From positions 222,147-286,146 of the forward strand of contig NZ_BMHE01000003.1 of assembly GCF_014640555.1 (NCBI RefSeq): a stretch of 64,000 nt of DNA, in the 5' to 3' direction. The position numbers were made by a program, and so were the translations under genes. Below the pieces are notes generated by a model. That model worked only from the letters and a program-made list of their open reading frames with translations, was not told the DNA's origin and searched no databases. The DNA is from Paenibacillus marchantiophytorum (lineage in GTDB: Bacteria; Bacillota; Bacilli; Paenibacillales; NBRC-103111). Shown here one piece after another: positions 16,450 through 25,474 of the stretch. Position 1 is the first letter of the stretch. Each line of letters begins with the position of its first letter.

Positions 16450-17766
16450 ATGACCCAACATGCCCCTAAATCAGATGACTTCTCTCTTGTAAGGGTACCT
16501 GCCCATGCCAGACTACCGATGTGGGAAGTTCTGCTTGTTCGAATTGGCGCGCTAACTTGTATCTCTCAATTCATGCTTGGTGCTGCCCTTGGTTATGGTA
16601 TGACATTTTGGCAAGCTTTCTGGGCGACTATGTTTGGCAGTATCATCCTGCAGGTCGTTAGCGTGCTGCTTGGGATTGCAGGAGCCCGCGAAGGATTGTC
16701 AACCAGCATGTTAGCCCGGTGGGCTGGATTCGGAAAATACGGCTCGGGTTTAATAGGCGCTATATTTGCTATTAGCCTCGCAGGTTGGTTCGGCATTCAG
16801 AACTCCGTATTTGCCCAAGGCGTCGATCAAGCCCTCGGAGGCAAGCTGGGATTTCCTTTATCCGCTGCCCTAACTGGGCTATTTGTAACCATCATCGTTA
16901 TTTTCGGCTTCAAATGGCTCAGCTGGACAGCGAAAATTGCCGTCCCGGGATTTCTGCTCGTGATGGCTTACGGCATTTACAAAGTTTTGGAAAACCACTC
17001 GCTTTCAAGCCTAATATCCTCGCCAGCTCCAGGTCCCGCACTGTCGATTAGCGCAGCTACAACGATCGTTGCTGGCGGCTTCATCGTAGGCTGCGTCATC
17101 ACTCCCGATATAAGCAGATATTGCCGTTCCAGTAAAGATGTATTCGGAATGACCGTGATTGGCATCTTCCTCGGTGAACTGGGTGTCAATATGATTGCCG
17201 TACTCATGGCCCATGCGATAAAAAGCAATGACATTATGACAATCGTTCTCCAGCTAACCGGCTTGTTCGGCGCCGTTCTGGTTACTTTTGCAACCATCAA
17301 AATTAATGACATTAACCTTTACTCCTCTTCGCTCGGCTTCACCAATGCCATCCATACCTTGTTTAAAGTTAAAACCAACCGAGCCATCGTCACATTAGTC
17401 GTGGGAATATTTGGAACCGCTTTATCTATCATGGGAATCTTGGATCAATTTATCGGCTTCTTAATCCTGCTAGGTATATGTGTCCCCCCCATTCCTGGAA
17501 TCATAATAGTCGACTATTATATTCTGAAACGCAGCCGCAAAATTCTGGACGAGAGTCGCCGTCTAGGCACATTGCCTTCAGAATCTGAGAACTTCCATCC
17601 GATTATGCTCGTGGCTTGGGGGATTGGCATCCTGGCAGGATACTACATTGACGCTGGTATTCCGTCGGTCAATGCTATCCTAGCCACTGGTTTATCTTAT
17701 TACATCGGCATGAAGCTGCTTCAATCATTCAATCAAAGCAAGGTCAAAGTAGAAGAAGTCGTTTAA
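16450..17766 (+). CDS. NCS1-family nucleobase permease (CodB-like)
   Basis: A 438-residue permease with about 12 membrane helices, of the cytosine permease branch of NCS1; the QFMLGAALGYGMTFWQA and GWFGIQNSVFAQG segments are typical. It should import a nucleobase or hydantoin by cation symport. A GGAGG abuts the ATG at 16441 but lies 9 nt before the ATG at 16450, so I choose the latter. It is divergent from DUF917 and likely PucR-controlled. Confidence 0.88.
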   Translation: MTQHAPKSDDFSLVRVPAHARLPMWEVLLVRIGALTCISQFMLGAALGYGMTFWQAFWATMFGSIILQVVSVLLGIAGAREGLSTSMLARWAGFGKYGSGLIGAIFAISLAGWFGIQNSVFAQGVDQALGGKLGFPLSAALTGLFVTIIVIFGFKWLSWTAKIAVPGFLLVMAYGIYKVLENHSLSSLISSPAPGPALSISAATTIVAGGFIVGCVITPDISRYCRSSKDVFGMTVIGIFLGELGVNMIAVLMAHAIKSNDIMTIVLQLTGLFGAVLVTFATIKINDINLYSSSLGFTNAIHTLFKVKTNRAIVTLVVGIFGTALSIMGILDQFIGFLILLGICVPPIPGIIIVDYYILKRSRKILDESRRLGTLPSESENFHPIMLVAWGIGILAGYYIDAGIPSVNAILATGLSYYIGMKLLQSFNQSKVKVEEVV

Positions 17767-17795
17767 CAGGGACTGCATGATTGTTGACGCGAAGA

Positions 17796-17945
17796 GGCTT
17801 ATCCAAGCTCTTCAAAGATTATGTCGGAGAAGGGTTGCTCGATCGCATCAATAAATTCCGAATTGATAAGTCCAGGCCGCTTCTAAGACAACACGAGCAG
17901 TCTGTCGGCGATGCCGCGTATGGCATAGGGAAATATAAGAGTTGA
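17796..17945 (+). pseudogene. Relic of an AraC-family regulator (DNA-binding domain fragment)
   Basis: Just after the permease stop, one frame reads LSKLFKDYVGEGLLDRIN, then RIDKSRPLLRQ, then SVGDAAYGIG before a TGA. This matches the C-terminal AraC helix-turn-helix pattern (YLSRLFK, RI.KA..LL, V.EIA..VGY). No start codon precedes it within the frame and both the N-terminal part and the last helix are missing, so it is a gene fragment. Confidence 0.8.
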
Positions 17946-17994
17946 TCGATAGGAAAGATTGGGAGAAAAAGTGGTCCGAAGCGCCCGGAACAAG

Positions 17995-18235
17995 GTATAT
18001 TTTGGGGTGAAAGCGGAGTTACTCCAACTGCCTAGCGCAGAGGGAACTACAGGGTGCTATTGTAGCCAAAAGTGGTATTATCAGGGGTTAAAGGGAACTA
18101 CAGTACGCTATTTTGCTTTTTCGCGGGAAATTCAGCGTTTTTCGTGGAAATAAGACCCTGTAGTTCCGCTATGACCTCGCTTCCCTGCTTTTTGCCTAAA
18201 TAGCACCCTATAGTTCCCTTACTAGGTTTGGTCGC
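17995..18235. repeat. Dispersed intergenic repeat, type B (locus R4)
   Basis: Two inverted motifs (about 18041-18062 and 18091-18113) then two forward motifs (18147-18168 and 18197-18220), spacing about 50 bp. The same order and similar spacers occur at 5340-5580. Part of it is open as a 64-codon frame, which I regard as spurious. Confidence 0.85.
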
Positions 18236-18382
18236 AAACAAGTGGCTGATCTCTCAGGGAAGCGAAGCCAGTTTTCTTAACAATTCTAGTAGGGGATTCA
18301 AAAGGCATCACCGAGATTGCAGGTACGGTCGAATTATGCTAATTTCAGAGCACTCACCAGCATCATTCAACCCAGCATTCAT

Positions 18383-18500
18383 CTTTGACTTATTACCATT
18401 TTCTCATAAAACACAGTATGGATCTGTTTAGCAAACTCAATTTCATCAGAATATAATAGCATCTTTTCAGCAATGACGTTTAGTTCTATTTCAGACTCCC
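18383..18500 (-). other. Possible short coding relic after the amidohydrolase gene
   Basis: One minus-strand frame overlapping the amidohydrolase stop stays open and reads like protein (IAEKMLLYSDEIEFAKQIH, then TVFYEKM) before TGA. There is no start codon with a ribosome binding site. It could be the end of a lost gene or chance. Confidence 0.3.
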
Positions 18501-19780
18501 TCTACGATTCGTTTCGCGCGAACAGCTACTTGCTTTAAAAGCTCATCTTCATCGATCGTCATTAATTTCCGGTTTCTCATAAGCACTTTTCCATTAACTA
18601 TCGTTGTATCAACATCAGCTCCATTAACACTGTAGGCAAGGAGCGATTCAACATTATGAATAGGCTGCAAATGTGGTTTGTTCATATCTACGAGTATGAT
18701 ATCCGCTCTTTTTCCAATTTCTAGTGTGCCGACTTCATCTTCCATGTTTAACAACGAAGCACTTCCTGTTGTCGCCATTTGCAAAACTTGTCTGGCAGGC
18801 AGCACGGTTGGACTTCCACAATCTAATTTCTGCAACCAAGTAGCTGCCTTAATCTCCTCAAACATATCGATCGTTGTGGCACTTCCTGCGCCGTCCGTTC
18901 CCAGACCAACCGTAATTCCCTGATTCATCATTTCAAGCACTGGTGCTATCCCGCACCCTAACTTTAAGTTACTTACTGGGTTATGAGAAACACCTCCACG
19001 CATGCCTTTCAAGAGTCTAATATCCCGACGGTTTAGATGCACACTATGAGCTAACAGAACATGTAATCTTGCAAAAAGACCTTCATTATATAAATACTCT
19101 GTCGGCGTTTGGTTATATTTTTCCTGAATTTTTATTACTTCTTCTTTTGTTTCTGCCAGATGGATATGTATTGGAAGCTTGCGTTCTTCCGCAATATTCA
19201 CAATATTTCTTAATGCTTCTGGCGGACAAGTGTATGGCGAGTGGGGTCCCAACATGGTTGTGATTCTACCATCCGCTTTTCCATTCCAACGTTCAACCAG
19301 TTCCAGCGCTTCTGTTAACCGTTTACCACCATCATCTTGAAGAAAAACCAATCCTCGCGTTAATGAAGCACGCATACCAACTTCTTGTACAGCTAAAGCA
19401 ATTTCATTCATCTGGATATACATATCAGCAAAAGCCGTTGTTCCTGACTTGATCATTTCTGCCATCGATAGTTTGGCACCCCAATATATATCTTCAGGCG
19501 TCATTCTGGCTTCTGTCGGCAGCATTTTTTTCTCCAGCCAATCCATTAATTTCAGATCATCCGAAAAGCCTTTGAGCAAGCTCATAGGAGAATGTTGATG
19601 AGCATTAATCAAGCCAGGCATCGCAATCATGCCTTGGCCCTGGATCACTTCATCTACCTCATCCGTAATTACATTCCCTAACTTTCTAATCTTGTCATCT
19701 TCAACGAGAATGTCGCCTGTGATTGGTTGCTCCTCGCCGACCATCGTAAGGATGATTACATTCTTAATTAATATTTTCAT
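18491..19780 (-). CDS. Amidohydrolase, MtaD/TrzA-type (S-adenosylhomocysteine/5'-methylthioadenosine deaminase-like)
   Basis: A 429-residue metal-dependent amidohydrolase of the chlorohydrolase/deaminase group. Ligand motifs are NAHQHSP (HxH), HIHLAETKEE, the LLAHSVHLNRRD loop and GLGTDGAGS with the active-site Asp. Members deaminate adenosine-like compounds (MtaD) or triazines (TrzA); length and motifs best fit MtaD-like deaminases. The SD sequence AGGAGG lies 7 nt before the ATG but is part of a 9-bp hairpin, so translation or transcription may be controlled there. Confidence 0.85.
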   Translation of the reverse strand: MKILIKNVIILTMVGEEQPITGDILVEDDKIRKLGNVITDEVDEVIQGQGMIAMPGLINAHQHSPMSLLKGFSDDLKLMDWLEKKMLPTEARMTPEDIYWGAKLSMAEMIKSGTTAFADMYIQMNEIALAVQEVGMRASLTRGLVFLQDDGGKRLTEALELVERWNGKADGRITTMLGPHSPYTCPPEALRNIVNIAEERKLPIHIHLAETKEEVIKIQEKYNQTPTEYLYNEGLFARLHVLLAHSVHLNRRDIRLLKGMRGGVSHNPVSNLKLGCGIAPVLEMMNQGITVGLGTDGAGSATTIDMFEEIKAATWLQKLDCGSPTVLPARQVLQMATTGSASLLNMEDEVGTLEIGKRADIILVDMNKPHLQPIHNVESLLAYSVNGADVDTTIVNGKVLMRNRKLMTIDEDELLKQVAVRAKRIVEGV

Positions 19781-19816
19781 AAAAAAACCTCCTAATAGGA
19801 TTGATAATAGGAGGTT
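19781..19816 (-). terminator. Hairpin with T-tract that contains the amidohydrolase SD sequence
   Basis: On the minus strand a perfect 9-bp stem (AACCTCCTA with TAGGAGGTT) is followed by seven T and then the ATG of the amidohydrolase. It looks like an intrinsic terminator for the upstream GNAT gene, and its descending arm includes the AGGAGG of the next gene. It could therefore also hide the ribosome binding site. Confidence 0.75.
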
Positions 19817-19838
19817 AAACTATGACGTAAGGTGAATG

Positions 19839-20753
19839 TCAATCGTTAGCAGATATTTTTTTGAAGTAATAACTTCGTTTGGCATAGGGGGTAAATCCAT
19901 TTTTCTCATACAAATTAATCGCTTTAGTGTTAGTCGAACTGACACTTAGGGTTACTTCTTTAGCACCTGCCATTTGTAACCTATCTATGATTTCCAAAAG
20001 TAAATATGTTCCTATACCTTGACTTTGAGCATCTCGTCTAACAGCAAGCGTTGGAATTTGACCAACTTCGCCAACTAACTTCGCAGAAATGAACGCCACA
20101 GGCTCCCCCTTCATGTTACATGCCAACACATACAATTCAGAATTAAATTCAGAACTATTAAACTCATGAACCACACTTTCAGCCGTTTTTTTGCCATTAA
20201 ATGCATCATTATAAATTGCTGCCCATGCCGCTGCATCCTTAATTGTAGGTGAACTAATGTAACAGCCATTCATTAAATGAGTAATATTAGGACTAGTGAG
20301 TTCTTTATTACTGAGTAACAGTACTACATGCCGCTTCTGCATATCATGCAAAAGTGCAGTTTCAAGCATCTCATCTGCTCTTGAATCCACCCTAAGAACG
20401 AAATTTAGCATGCTATTTTCTTTGCCGGCACATTCTTTTAAATGTTCCAGTATAAACTGGATCAGGATTGTGCCTATACCCTTTCCATGCCAATCGGCTT
20501 CAATAGCTACAAAACTATCGACTTTACTGCCATTTGCTGTTTCTACAAAACAAAGCGAGATGTACCCAATAATTTGTTCATAGCTGACAGCTACAAATGT
20601 ATGGTCTCGACTCCTGGCTCCTGGATCATCTAAATATCGTTCAAATTCTTGGATGGTCATGCCCTTTTGTAAATTATATTCATCTCGATTAATCATATTG
20701 ACGATGGACTCGGCGTCGGAAATGTCATATTTACGTATAGTTACATTCATCAT
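19839..20753 (-). CDS. GNAT-family N-acetyltransferase with two GNAT domains
   Basis: A 304-residue protein with a degenerate N-terminal GNAT domain (about 5-110; GKGIGTILIQFI) and a C-terminal domain (about 160-300) with the acetyl-CoA loop RRDAQSQGIGTYLL and a typical AINLYEKNGF end. The substrate is unknown. It starts 3 bp after the stop of the AAA ATPase gene on the same strand, with only a weak SD, so it is probably translated by coupling. Confidence 0.85.
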   Translation of the reverse strand: MMNVTIRKYDISDAESIVNMINRDEYNLQKGMTIQEFERYLDDPGARSRDHTFVAVSYEQIIGYISLCFVETANGSKVDSFVAIEADWHGKGIGTILIQFILEHLKECAGKENSMLNFVLRVDSRADEMLETALLHDMQKRHVVLLLSNKELTSPNITHLMNGCYISSPTIKDAAAWAAIYNDAFNGKKTAESVVHEFNSSEFNSELYVLACNMKGEPVAFISAKLVGEVGQIPTLAVRRDAQSQGIGTYLLLEIIDRLQMAGAKEVTLSVSSTNTKAINLYEKNGFTPYAKRSYYFKKISAND

Positions 20754-20756
20754 TTT

Positions 20757-21482
20757 TCACATCTCATCATCTGCATCGCTGAACAAATCATCCAGGACCG
20801 ATTTTCTATTTTCGAGAAACCGTCTTGTTAGGATGTAATGCAACGTGTCCTCATAGCGTATTTCAGCAATAGGATCTACATCAAAGTTAATAATCTGTGC
20901 ATCCGGAAATCCAAGAAGTATCGGGGAATGCGTCGCAATGATGAACTGAGCTTCTTTCTCTAAATCCTTAATTACCCGCATTAATGCCAATTGCCTGGCA
21001 GGTGATAATGCCGCTTCCGGTTCATCGAGCAAGTAAATCGCCTTTTTCCAAAAACGATGTTTAAAAAGCGAAAGAAATGCTTCACCATGCGATTGCTCAT
21101 GCAAAGAACGGCCGCCATAATACTTCAGGCTTTCGGGCAAAGTATCCAAATGAGAGGCAAAATGGTAAAAGGTTTCAGCTCTTAGGAAAAAGCCATTTGT
21201 GATCTTAGGCATCCACGAAAGTCGAATGTGATCCCCCAGAATGGAATGGGCAGCATCCACATCATAGTAGTTGTTCTTCCCGCCGCCAGCCGTATTAAAG
21301 CCGCTTTGATAGGCGATTGCTTCAAGGAGCGTTGATTTACCCGACCCATTTTCCCCAACAAGAAAGGTAACATTTGTTCGAAATGTTAGTGTATTCAAAG
21401 ATTTTATGGCAGGTATGGAAAATGGATATGTTTTCGAATCCGCGTGTTCATTTTTTAGTATCTTAATGCTTCTCAAGTACAT
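20757..21482 (-). CDS. AAA-family predicted ATPase (ABC-ATPase-like fold)
   Basis: A 241-residue stand-alone ATPase. Walker A is GENGSGKST, the signature-like segment is near SHGEAFLSLF, Walker B is AIYLLDEPEAALSP and the H-loop is IIATHSPILLG. There is no membrane partner. This small-ATPase group (COG3910-like) has no settled function. An upstream TTG gives a slightly longer frame, but GGAG lies 9 nt before the ATG at 21482, used here. It heads a two-gene unit with the double GNAT protein. Confidence 0.85.
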   Translation of the reverse strand: MYLRSIKILKNEHADSKTYPFSIPAIKSLNTLTFRTNVTFLVGENGSGKSTLLEAIAYQSGFNTAGGGKNNYYDVDAAHSILGDHIRLSWMPKITNGFFLRAETFYHFASHLDTLPESLKYYGGRSLHEQSHGEAFLSLFKHRFWKKAIYLLDEPEAALSPARQLALMRVIKDLEKEAQFIIATHSPILLGFPDAQIINFDVDPIAEIRYEDTLHYILTRRFLENRKSVLDDLFSDADDEM

Positions 21483-21598
21483 GAATTTCAACTCCAGATA
21501 AGACTTTATTAATAGTGGAAAATAAGCACATAATTATTATATCTTGAAGTTAGCCATTCTCAAATGAGAAAATCACATACACAAAGCCTGTAAGACAG

Positions 21599-21627
21599 AA
21601 AAACCAGCAAACCTTTGGGTTTGCTGG
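21599..21627 (-). terminator. Rho-independent terminator of the CAP gene
   Basis: Perfect 10-bp stem CCAGCAAACC/GGTTTGCTGG with a 4-nt loop, followed on the minus strand by five T. Confidence 0.9.
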
Positions 21628-21643
21628 CACTATTTCAACATAA

Positions 21644-22297
21644 TTAATTACTGATAAATTCCTGAACCCACTCACCATTGTAATAAGCAACGCCTATTTG
21701 GGTAAAGTTGGGGCTTAGGATGTTTTGACGGTGACCCGTGCTGTTCATCCATGCTTTCATAACGGCTTCAGGCGTTTGTTGCCCTTTTGCGATATTTTCA
21801 CCTGCATAGGAATAACGTATGCCATAAGTGCTCATCATATCAAAAGGAGAGCCATACGTAGGCGAGGTATGATCAAAATAGCCATTATTGTACATATCTT
21901 TCGCTTTATCCAAAGCCATCGTTGTAAGTGCGCTATTGCTGGTCAAAGGACTAAGCCCCGCCTTCGCACGCTCCTGATTCACAATTGTAACGACCTGGCT
22001 AGCAAATGTTGCTTGCGATGGTGCTGTGGCAACCGGTGTTTTGGGAACAGGCGTTGCGCTCGGGCTTCCAGGTATATTCAATTTCATGCCTGACCAGATC
22101 ACATTGGGATTGGTCACTTGAGGGTTAGCCTGAATCAGTGATGTAAGACTGATCCCATACTTTTGGGAGATTAACCACATCGTATCATTGCCGGATACCT
22201 GATAAGTCGATGATGCGGCCATCGCCGCGGTCGAACCCACTAGGAGGCTTAATCCTAATGCGCCGGTTACCATAAATTTTTTGTAACGTTTCAACAT
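21644..22297 (-). CDS. Secreted LysM-CAP domain protein (YkwD-like)
   Basis: A 217-residue exported protein: signal peptide (about 1-28), one LysM domain (about 30-75; YQVSGNDTMWLISQKYGI) that binds peptidoglycan, a Pro/Thr/Ala linker and a CAP/SCP domain (about 95-215) with GENIAKGQQTPEAVM and HRQNIL. Such proteins are abundant in spore-forming bacteria, but their biochemical role is not settled. AAAGGAG lies upstream of the ATG. The leader contains a c-di-AMP riboswitch, which links the gene to cell-wall and osmotic homeostasis. Confidence 0.92.
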   Translation of the reverse strand: MLKRYKKFMVTGALGLSLLVGSTAAMAASSTYQVSGNDTMWLISQKYGISLTSLIQANPQVTNPNVIWSGMKLNIPGSPSATPVPKTPVATAPSQATFASQVVTIVNQERAKAGLSPLTSNSALTTMALDKAKDMYNNGYFDHTSPTYGSPFDMMSTYGIRYSYAGENIAKGQQTPEAVMKAWMNSTGHRQNILSPNFTQIGVAYYNGEWVQEFISN

Positions 22298-22311
22298 AAA
22301 TCTCTCCTTTT

Positions 22312-22430
22312 TACGGCCTGCGAGGTTAGCTGTCGGATTCGGATCAAAGAGTAATCACCCGGTCGCTCACGCGACTTCACCCCAAAGAATGGTTCCCCCG
22401 TGCTTCATACTAAAGCTTCGGCCTTCTAAG
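22312..22430 (-). promoter_or_regulatory. c-di-AMP riboswitch (ydaO/yuaA type)
   Basis: The minus-strand leader contains, in order, GCCGAAGC, ACGGGGGAACC, TTTGGGGTGAA, a variable stem, GGGTGATTACTCTTTGATCC, GAATCCGACAGCTAACCTCG and a closing GGCC. These are the conserved blocks of the ydaO/yuaA class, which senses cyclic di-AMP and often controls cell-wall hydrolases and osmolyte or K+ transport. In this class ligand binding usually turns expression off. It ends 15 nt before the CAP protein start codon. Confidence 0.92.
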
Positions 22431-22614
22431 TTTTTTTTGATCCAAAATGGATCCTATAAATTGTAACACGTGAAAACAATGAAATCATGATGCAATATTT
22501 CCCATTAAGGTTGTTTTTCAGTCTTATAAATGAGAAAACCCTCTCTTACACAACTTTAACGATGATTTGCAGCGTTAATGCCACAGTTTCTTTTCTGTAC
22601 CGACAGTCGTCGAA

Positions 22615-23829
22615 TTAACTATGCCCAAGCGCCTCTAACACGAATCGGATATGCATGCCTGCGCCAATGATCAGGGCCGACTCGTCCACATCAAAGCGAG
22701 GATGATGCAGCGGATGAACAATGCCAAGTTCTTCATTGCGTATTCCTAGGAAAGCGAAGGCACACGGGATTCGCTCTGCATAGAGCGCGAAATCTTCCCC
22801 CGCGAGACTTGGAGCCTCCAGCCACTCAACTTCTACGTCTCCGTTCACCGCTGCGCTTGCTGCCATCTGTACGATTTCCGCATTATTCAGGAGTGCCGTG
22901 CCTAGGCGGTAGCGGGAGTTATATGTCCCTCCGAAGGATTGAGCGACGGACTCGGCACGCGTTTCAAGCAAACTTTTCATTCGCTGAACGGCTTCATTGC
23001 CAAACGTACGGAAACTGCCCGTCACTTTCCCCGCGTCAGCAATCGCATTCAGCACCGTTCCCGCTTGCATCGTGCCGAAGGAAAGCACGGCTGGGACCAG
23101 CGGATTCCATTGTGTGGCTGCTGCTGTCTTGGCTTCAATGACGAACTGTGCTGTCATCACCAAAGCATCCACCGCCAGATGCGGTGTAGCATGATGACCC
23201 GAGAGTCCGTGGAACTCGTATGTAAAATGCGAAGAGGCGGCCATGATGTAGCCCTCCTTAAGCCCGATTGTCCCAGTGGGAAGGTCGGGCCAGACATGTA
23301 AAGCAAAACCTAGCTCAGCTTCGTCCAATACGCCGTCGTCGATGAGATCCCGGCTGCCGCTGATGAGGCTACCGTCTTCGGGACAGGGCCGTGCGCCTTC
23401 TTCGGCAGGCTGGAATACGAAAAGCACAGTTCCGCTCAAGCTCTCCGCTTCCCTGCTAAGCGCATACGCGGCGCCGAGAAGCATCGCTGTATGCGCGTCA
23501 TGTCCGCAAGCATGCATGAAGCCGTCCCTCAGCGAGCGGTACGGCGTCTCCGTTTGCTCCTGGATAGGCAGAGCGTCCATATCCGCTCGCAGCATAATCG
23601 TGCGTCCGGGCTGTCCGCCTCGGAGGATGCCGACAACCCCGGCCTTGAAGCGCTTGCCAACATTGCGTCTTACCTCAAGTCCCCATTCCTCCAACTGTTG
23701 TGCGACAAGTGATGCGGTTCGTTCCACATCGAACATGCTCTCCGGATTACGATGCAAGTCGCGCCGTACCGTAATCATTTCGTTGTCCCAATTGTCCAAA
23801 TGCGCTTTCAAACTTTGTGAAAGATTCAT
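22615..23829 (-). CDS. M20-family amidohydrolase (N-acyl amino acid/hippurate hydrolase-like)
   Basis: A 404-residue M20D peptidase-like enzyme. Metal-site motifs are [17 protein letters not shown] and [14 protein letters not shown], and the dimerisation segment contains [12 protein letters not shown]. The family hydrolyses N-acyl or N-carbamoyl amino acids and indole conjugates. The ATG overlaps the stop of the upstream monooxygenase relic by 4 bp (ATGA), so this gene now relies on the relic's leader for transcription and probably translation. Confidence 0.9.
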   Translation of the reverse strand: MNLSQSLKAHLDNWDNEMITVRRDLHRNPESMFDVERTASLVAQQLEEWGLEVRRNVGKRFKAGVVGILRGGQPGRTIMLRADMDALPIQEQTETPYRSLRDGFMHACGHDAHTAMLLGAAYALSREAESLSGTVLFVFQPAEEGARPCPEDGSLISGSRDLIDDGVLDEAELGFALHVWPDLPTGTIGLKEGYIMAASSHFTYEFHGLSGHHATPHLAVDALVMTAQFVIEAKTAAATQWNPLVPAVLSFGTMQAGTVLNAIADAGKVTGSFRTFGNEAVQRMKSLLETRAESVAQSFGGTYNSRYRLGTALLNNAEIVQMAASAAVNGDVEVEWLEAPSLAGEDFALYAERIPCAFAFLGIRNEELGIVHPLHHPRFDVDESALIIGAGMHIRFVLEALGHS

Positions 23830-24404
23830 AGGTGCACCCCCTCATCTCGGCTTAGGTAGCTGTTGGTTGGAATCGCAAGCTCCAAGTTGCCTCGCAGTGT
23901 GTCGGCAATTGCGCCTTCAATCGTAACCAGATTCGCAGTTTCCTCGCGTTTACGTTCTGCTTCTTCCTGGGTTCGACCTACAATCAGACCAATGCCATGC
24001 ATAGTAGCAATGTCATCTTCTGAGCGGCCATAAGCCTTGGCTCGAGCTTTTACATCACGGTAGAACTCCTTCGCTTTCTCGATGTCCTCATGTTCAGTTA
24101 ATACAGCATCGGTTGACAGCGTGCCGACCAGTCCGATTCGGTTCGTCACAGCTTCCAGTTCTGAAAGAATCGTAATCGGCTCGAAGCGATTCAGGAAGTG
24201 GGGAATCGACTGTTCGTTAGTATAGAGGCCGTCAGCGATGAAGACCAAATCAAATTTACCTTTTTCCGCAATTTGAACTTGACGCTTATAGAATTCCAGA
24301 CTGACGCTGGCATCCACCTGTGCGTCCGGATGCCGCCATAAGCCAATATGGGCGCCAACACCTTGTATCAGGGCACCGAATTTGAGCATTTTCTTCTTGG
24401 ACAT
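23826..24404 (-). pseudogene. Internally deleted NtaA/SnaA-type flavin monooxygenase
   Basis: An open frame of 192 codons that begins like a normal luciferase-like monooxygenase of the NtaA/SnaA/DszA group ([18 protein letters not shown], then [20 protein letters not shown]). After GLVGTLSTD at about residue 98 it jumps to sequence normally near residue 260 or later ([19 protein letters not shown]), and it stops after [13 protein letters not shown]. About 150 central residues and the C-terminus are missing compared with the usual 430-450, so it should not be active. The frame was kept, perhaps because the M20 gene is coupled to it. Confidence 0.8.
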
Positions 24405-24622
24405 TTGTTCCCACGCTCCTAGTTGATATGACAGATCTAACTATTTCTCGCCAATAAACTTACTTATCCTATGTTAATAATAGGAATAACGCTTTGCCTA
24501 TCTTAGCACCGCCTCTTCGTTGCGGTCTAATCGATTTTTTTATTTATAACTGGAAAAATAATCGAAAAATTTAATGATATTTTCAAAGGAAAATACGCTT
24601 AGATAATTTTTATAATTAAGTT

Positions 24623-24656
24623 AAACCATACATATACCTTCATATATGTATGGTTT
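24623..24656. terminator. Perfect 14-bp inverted repeat
   Basis: Arms AAACCATACATATA and TATATGTATGGTTT with a 6-nt loop lie in the gap 24405-24760. There is no strong T-tract on either side, so it may be a weak terminator or a processing site; the call is tentative. Confidence 0.45.
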
Positions 24657-24672
24657 GTTTCTATATGTATTC

Positions 24673-24715
24673 AAAAAAAAGCCATCCATTGAGCAAACCA
24701 GCTCGTCGGATAGCC
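24673..24715 (-). terminator. Terminator of the 2OG-Fe(II) oxygenase gene
   Basis: An imperfect hairpin (GCTATCC...GGATGGC) lies after the stop at 24761 and is followed on the minus strand by eight T. Confidence 0.75.
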
Positions 24716-24760
24716 AATCAACATGTATTCAATTGTGCAGCGATTCTCCATCTAAAGTTG

Positions 24761-25474
24761 CTATTTCGCATCATGAAAAATAATCCCTAAACTGTATCTC
24801 GTACCTGTTGTCACAGTACTTACACCATGTCGGAGTGTAGTTTTGTAATACCCGCGCGTTCCTGATTGGGGACGATGATTCGTAGGGAAGACCAGCCCCT
24901 CTCCTTGATCCAATGTGATGACATGGCCCCGACTTTGCGCCCTCGGCCTTTGCTCCACCAGTAAGAATTCCCCGCCTGAGAAATCTTCTTCTCTTTGATT
25001 CAGAGCGAACACCACCTGAAAGGGAAAGCACACATTCCCGTATAAATCCTGATGCAAACAATTGTATCCGCCTGTTTCATATTTCAGGATCAACGGGGTT
25101 GGCCGATTCTGTCCTTCTAGATGACATAGATCAAGGAATTCTGCTAATGTTGCCGGATACGTAGCAGGTTGGCCCAATTGCCCCAGCCAACGGTTAGCTG
25201 TTATCGCAAGTTCAGGGTATAAACCCTCTCGAAGCTGCAGCAGCAATGGTGGCAGCGGTGTATTGTAATATTTGTACTCTCCAATCCCAAAACGGTACCT
25301 TGCCATATCGATGGTCGTTCGAAAGCAATCCTCTTCCTCATATCCGCTGATGACATCCTCACAATCCTGTTTATTTAACAAACCAGGCAATTTGGCATAC
25401 CCCTGTTCATCCAGCGATTGCTGGATAGAGTGCCAATTCAGATTTTCTAAACTTTGTTGCAGTTGCTTAGGCAT
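24761..25474 (-). CDS. 2-oxoglutarate/Fe(II)-dependent oxygenase
   Basis: A 237-residue double-stranded beta-helix oxygenase of the prolyl-hydroxylase-like group (COG3826-like). The iron ligands are His and Asp in CLHQDLYG and the distal His in TTLRHGVSTV; the 2-oxoglutarate-binding Arg is in GTRYSLGIIFHD. GGEFLLVEQRPRAQS matches the conserved middle strand. The substrate is unknown; relatives may hydroxylate nucleic acids, peptides or small molecules. A G-rich SD precedes the ATG. It is downstream of the S9 peptidase on the same strand. Confidence 0.87.
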   Translation of the reverse strand: MPKQLQQSLENLNWHSIQQSLDEQGYAKLPGLLNKQDCEDVISGYEEEDCFRTTIDMARYRFGIGEYKYYNTPLPPLLLQLREGLYPELAITANRWLGQLGQPATYPATLAEFLDLCHLEGQNRPTPLILKYETGGYNCLHQDLYGNVCFPFQVVFALNQREEDFSGGEFLLVEQRPRAQSRGHVITLDQGEGLVFPTNHRPQSGTRGYYKTTLRHGVSTVTTGTRYSLGIIFHDAK

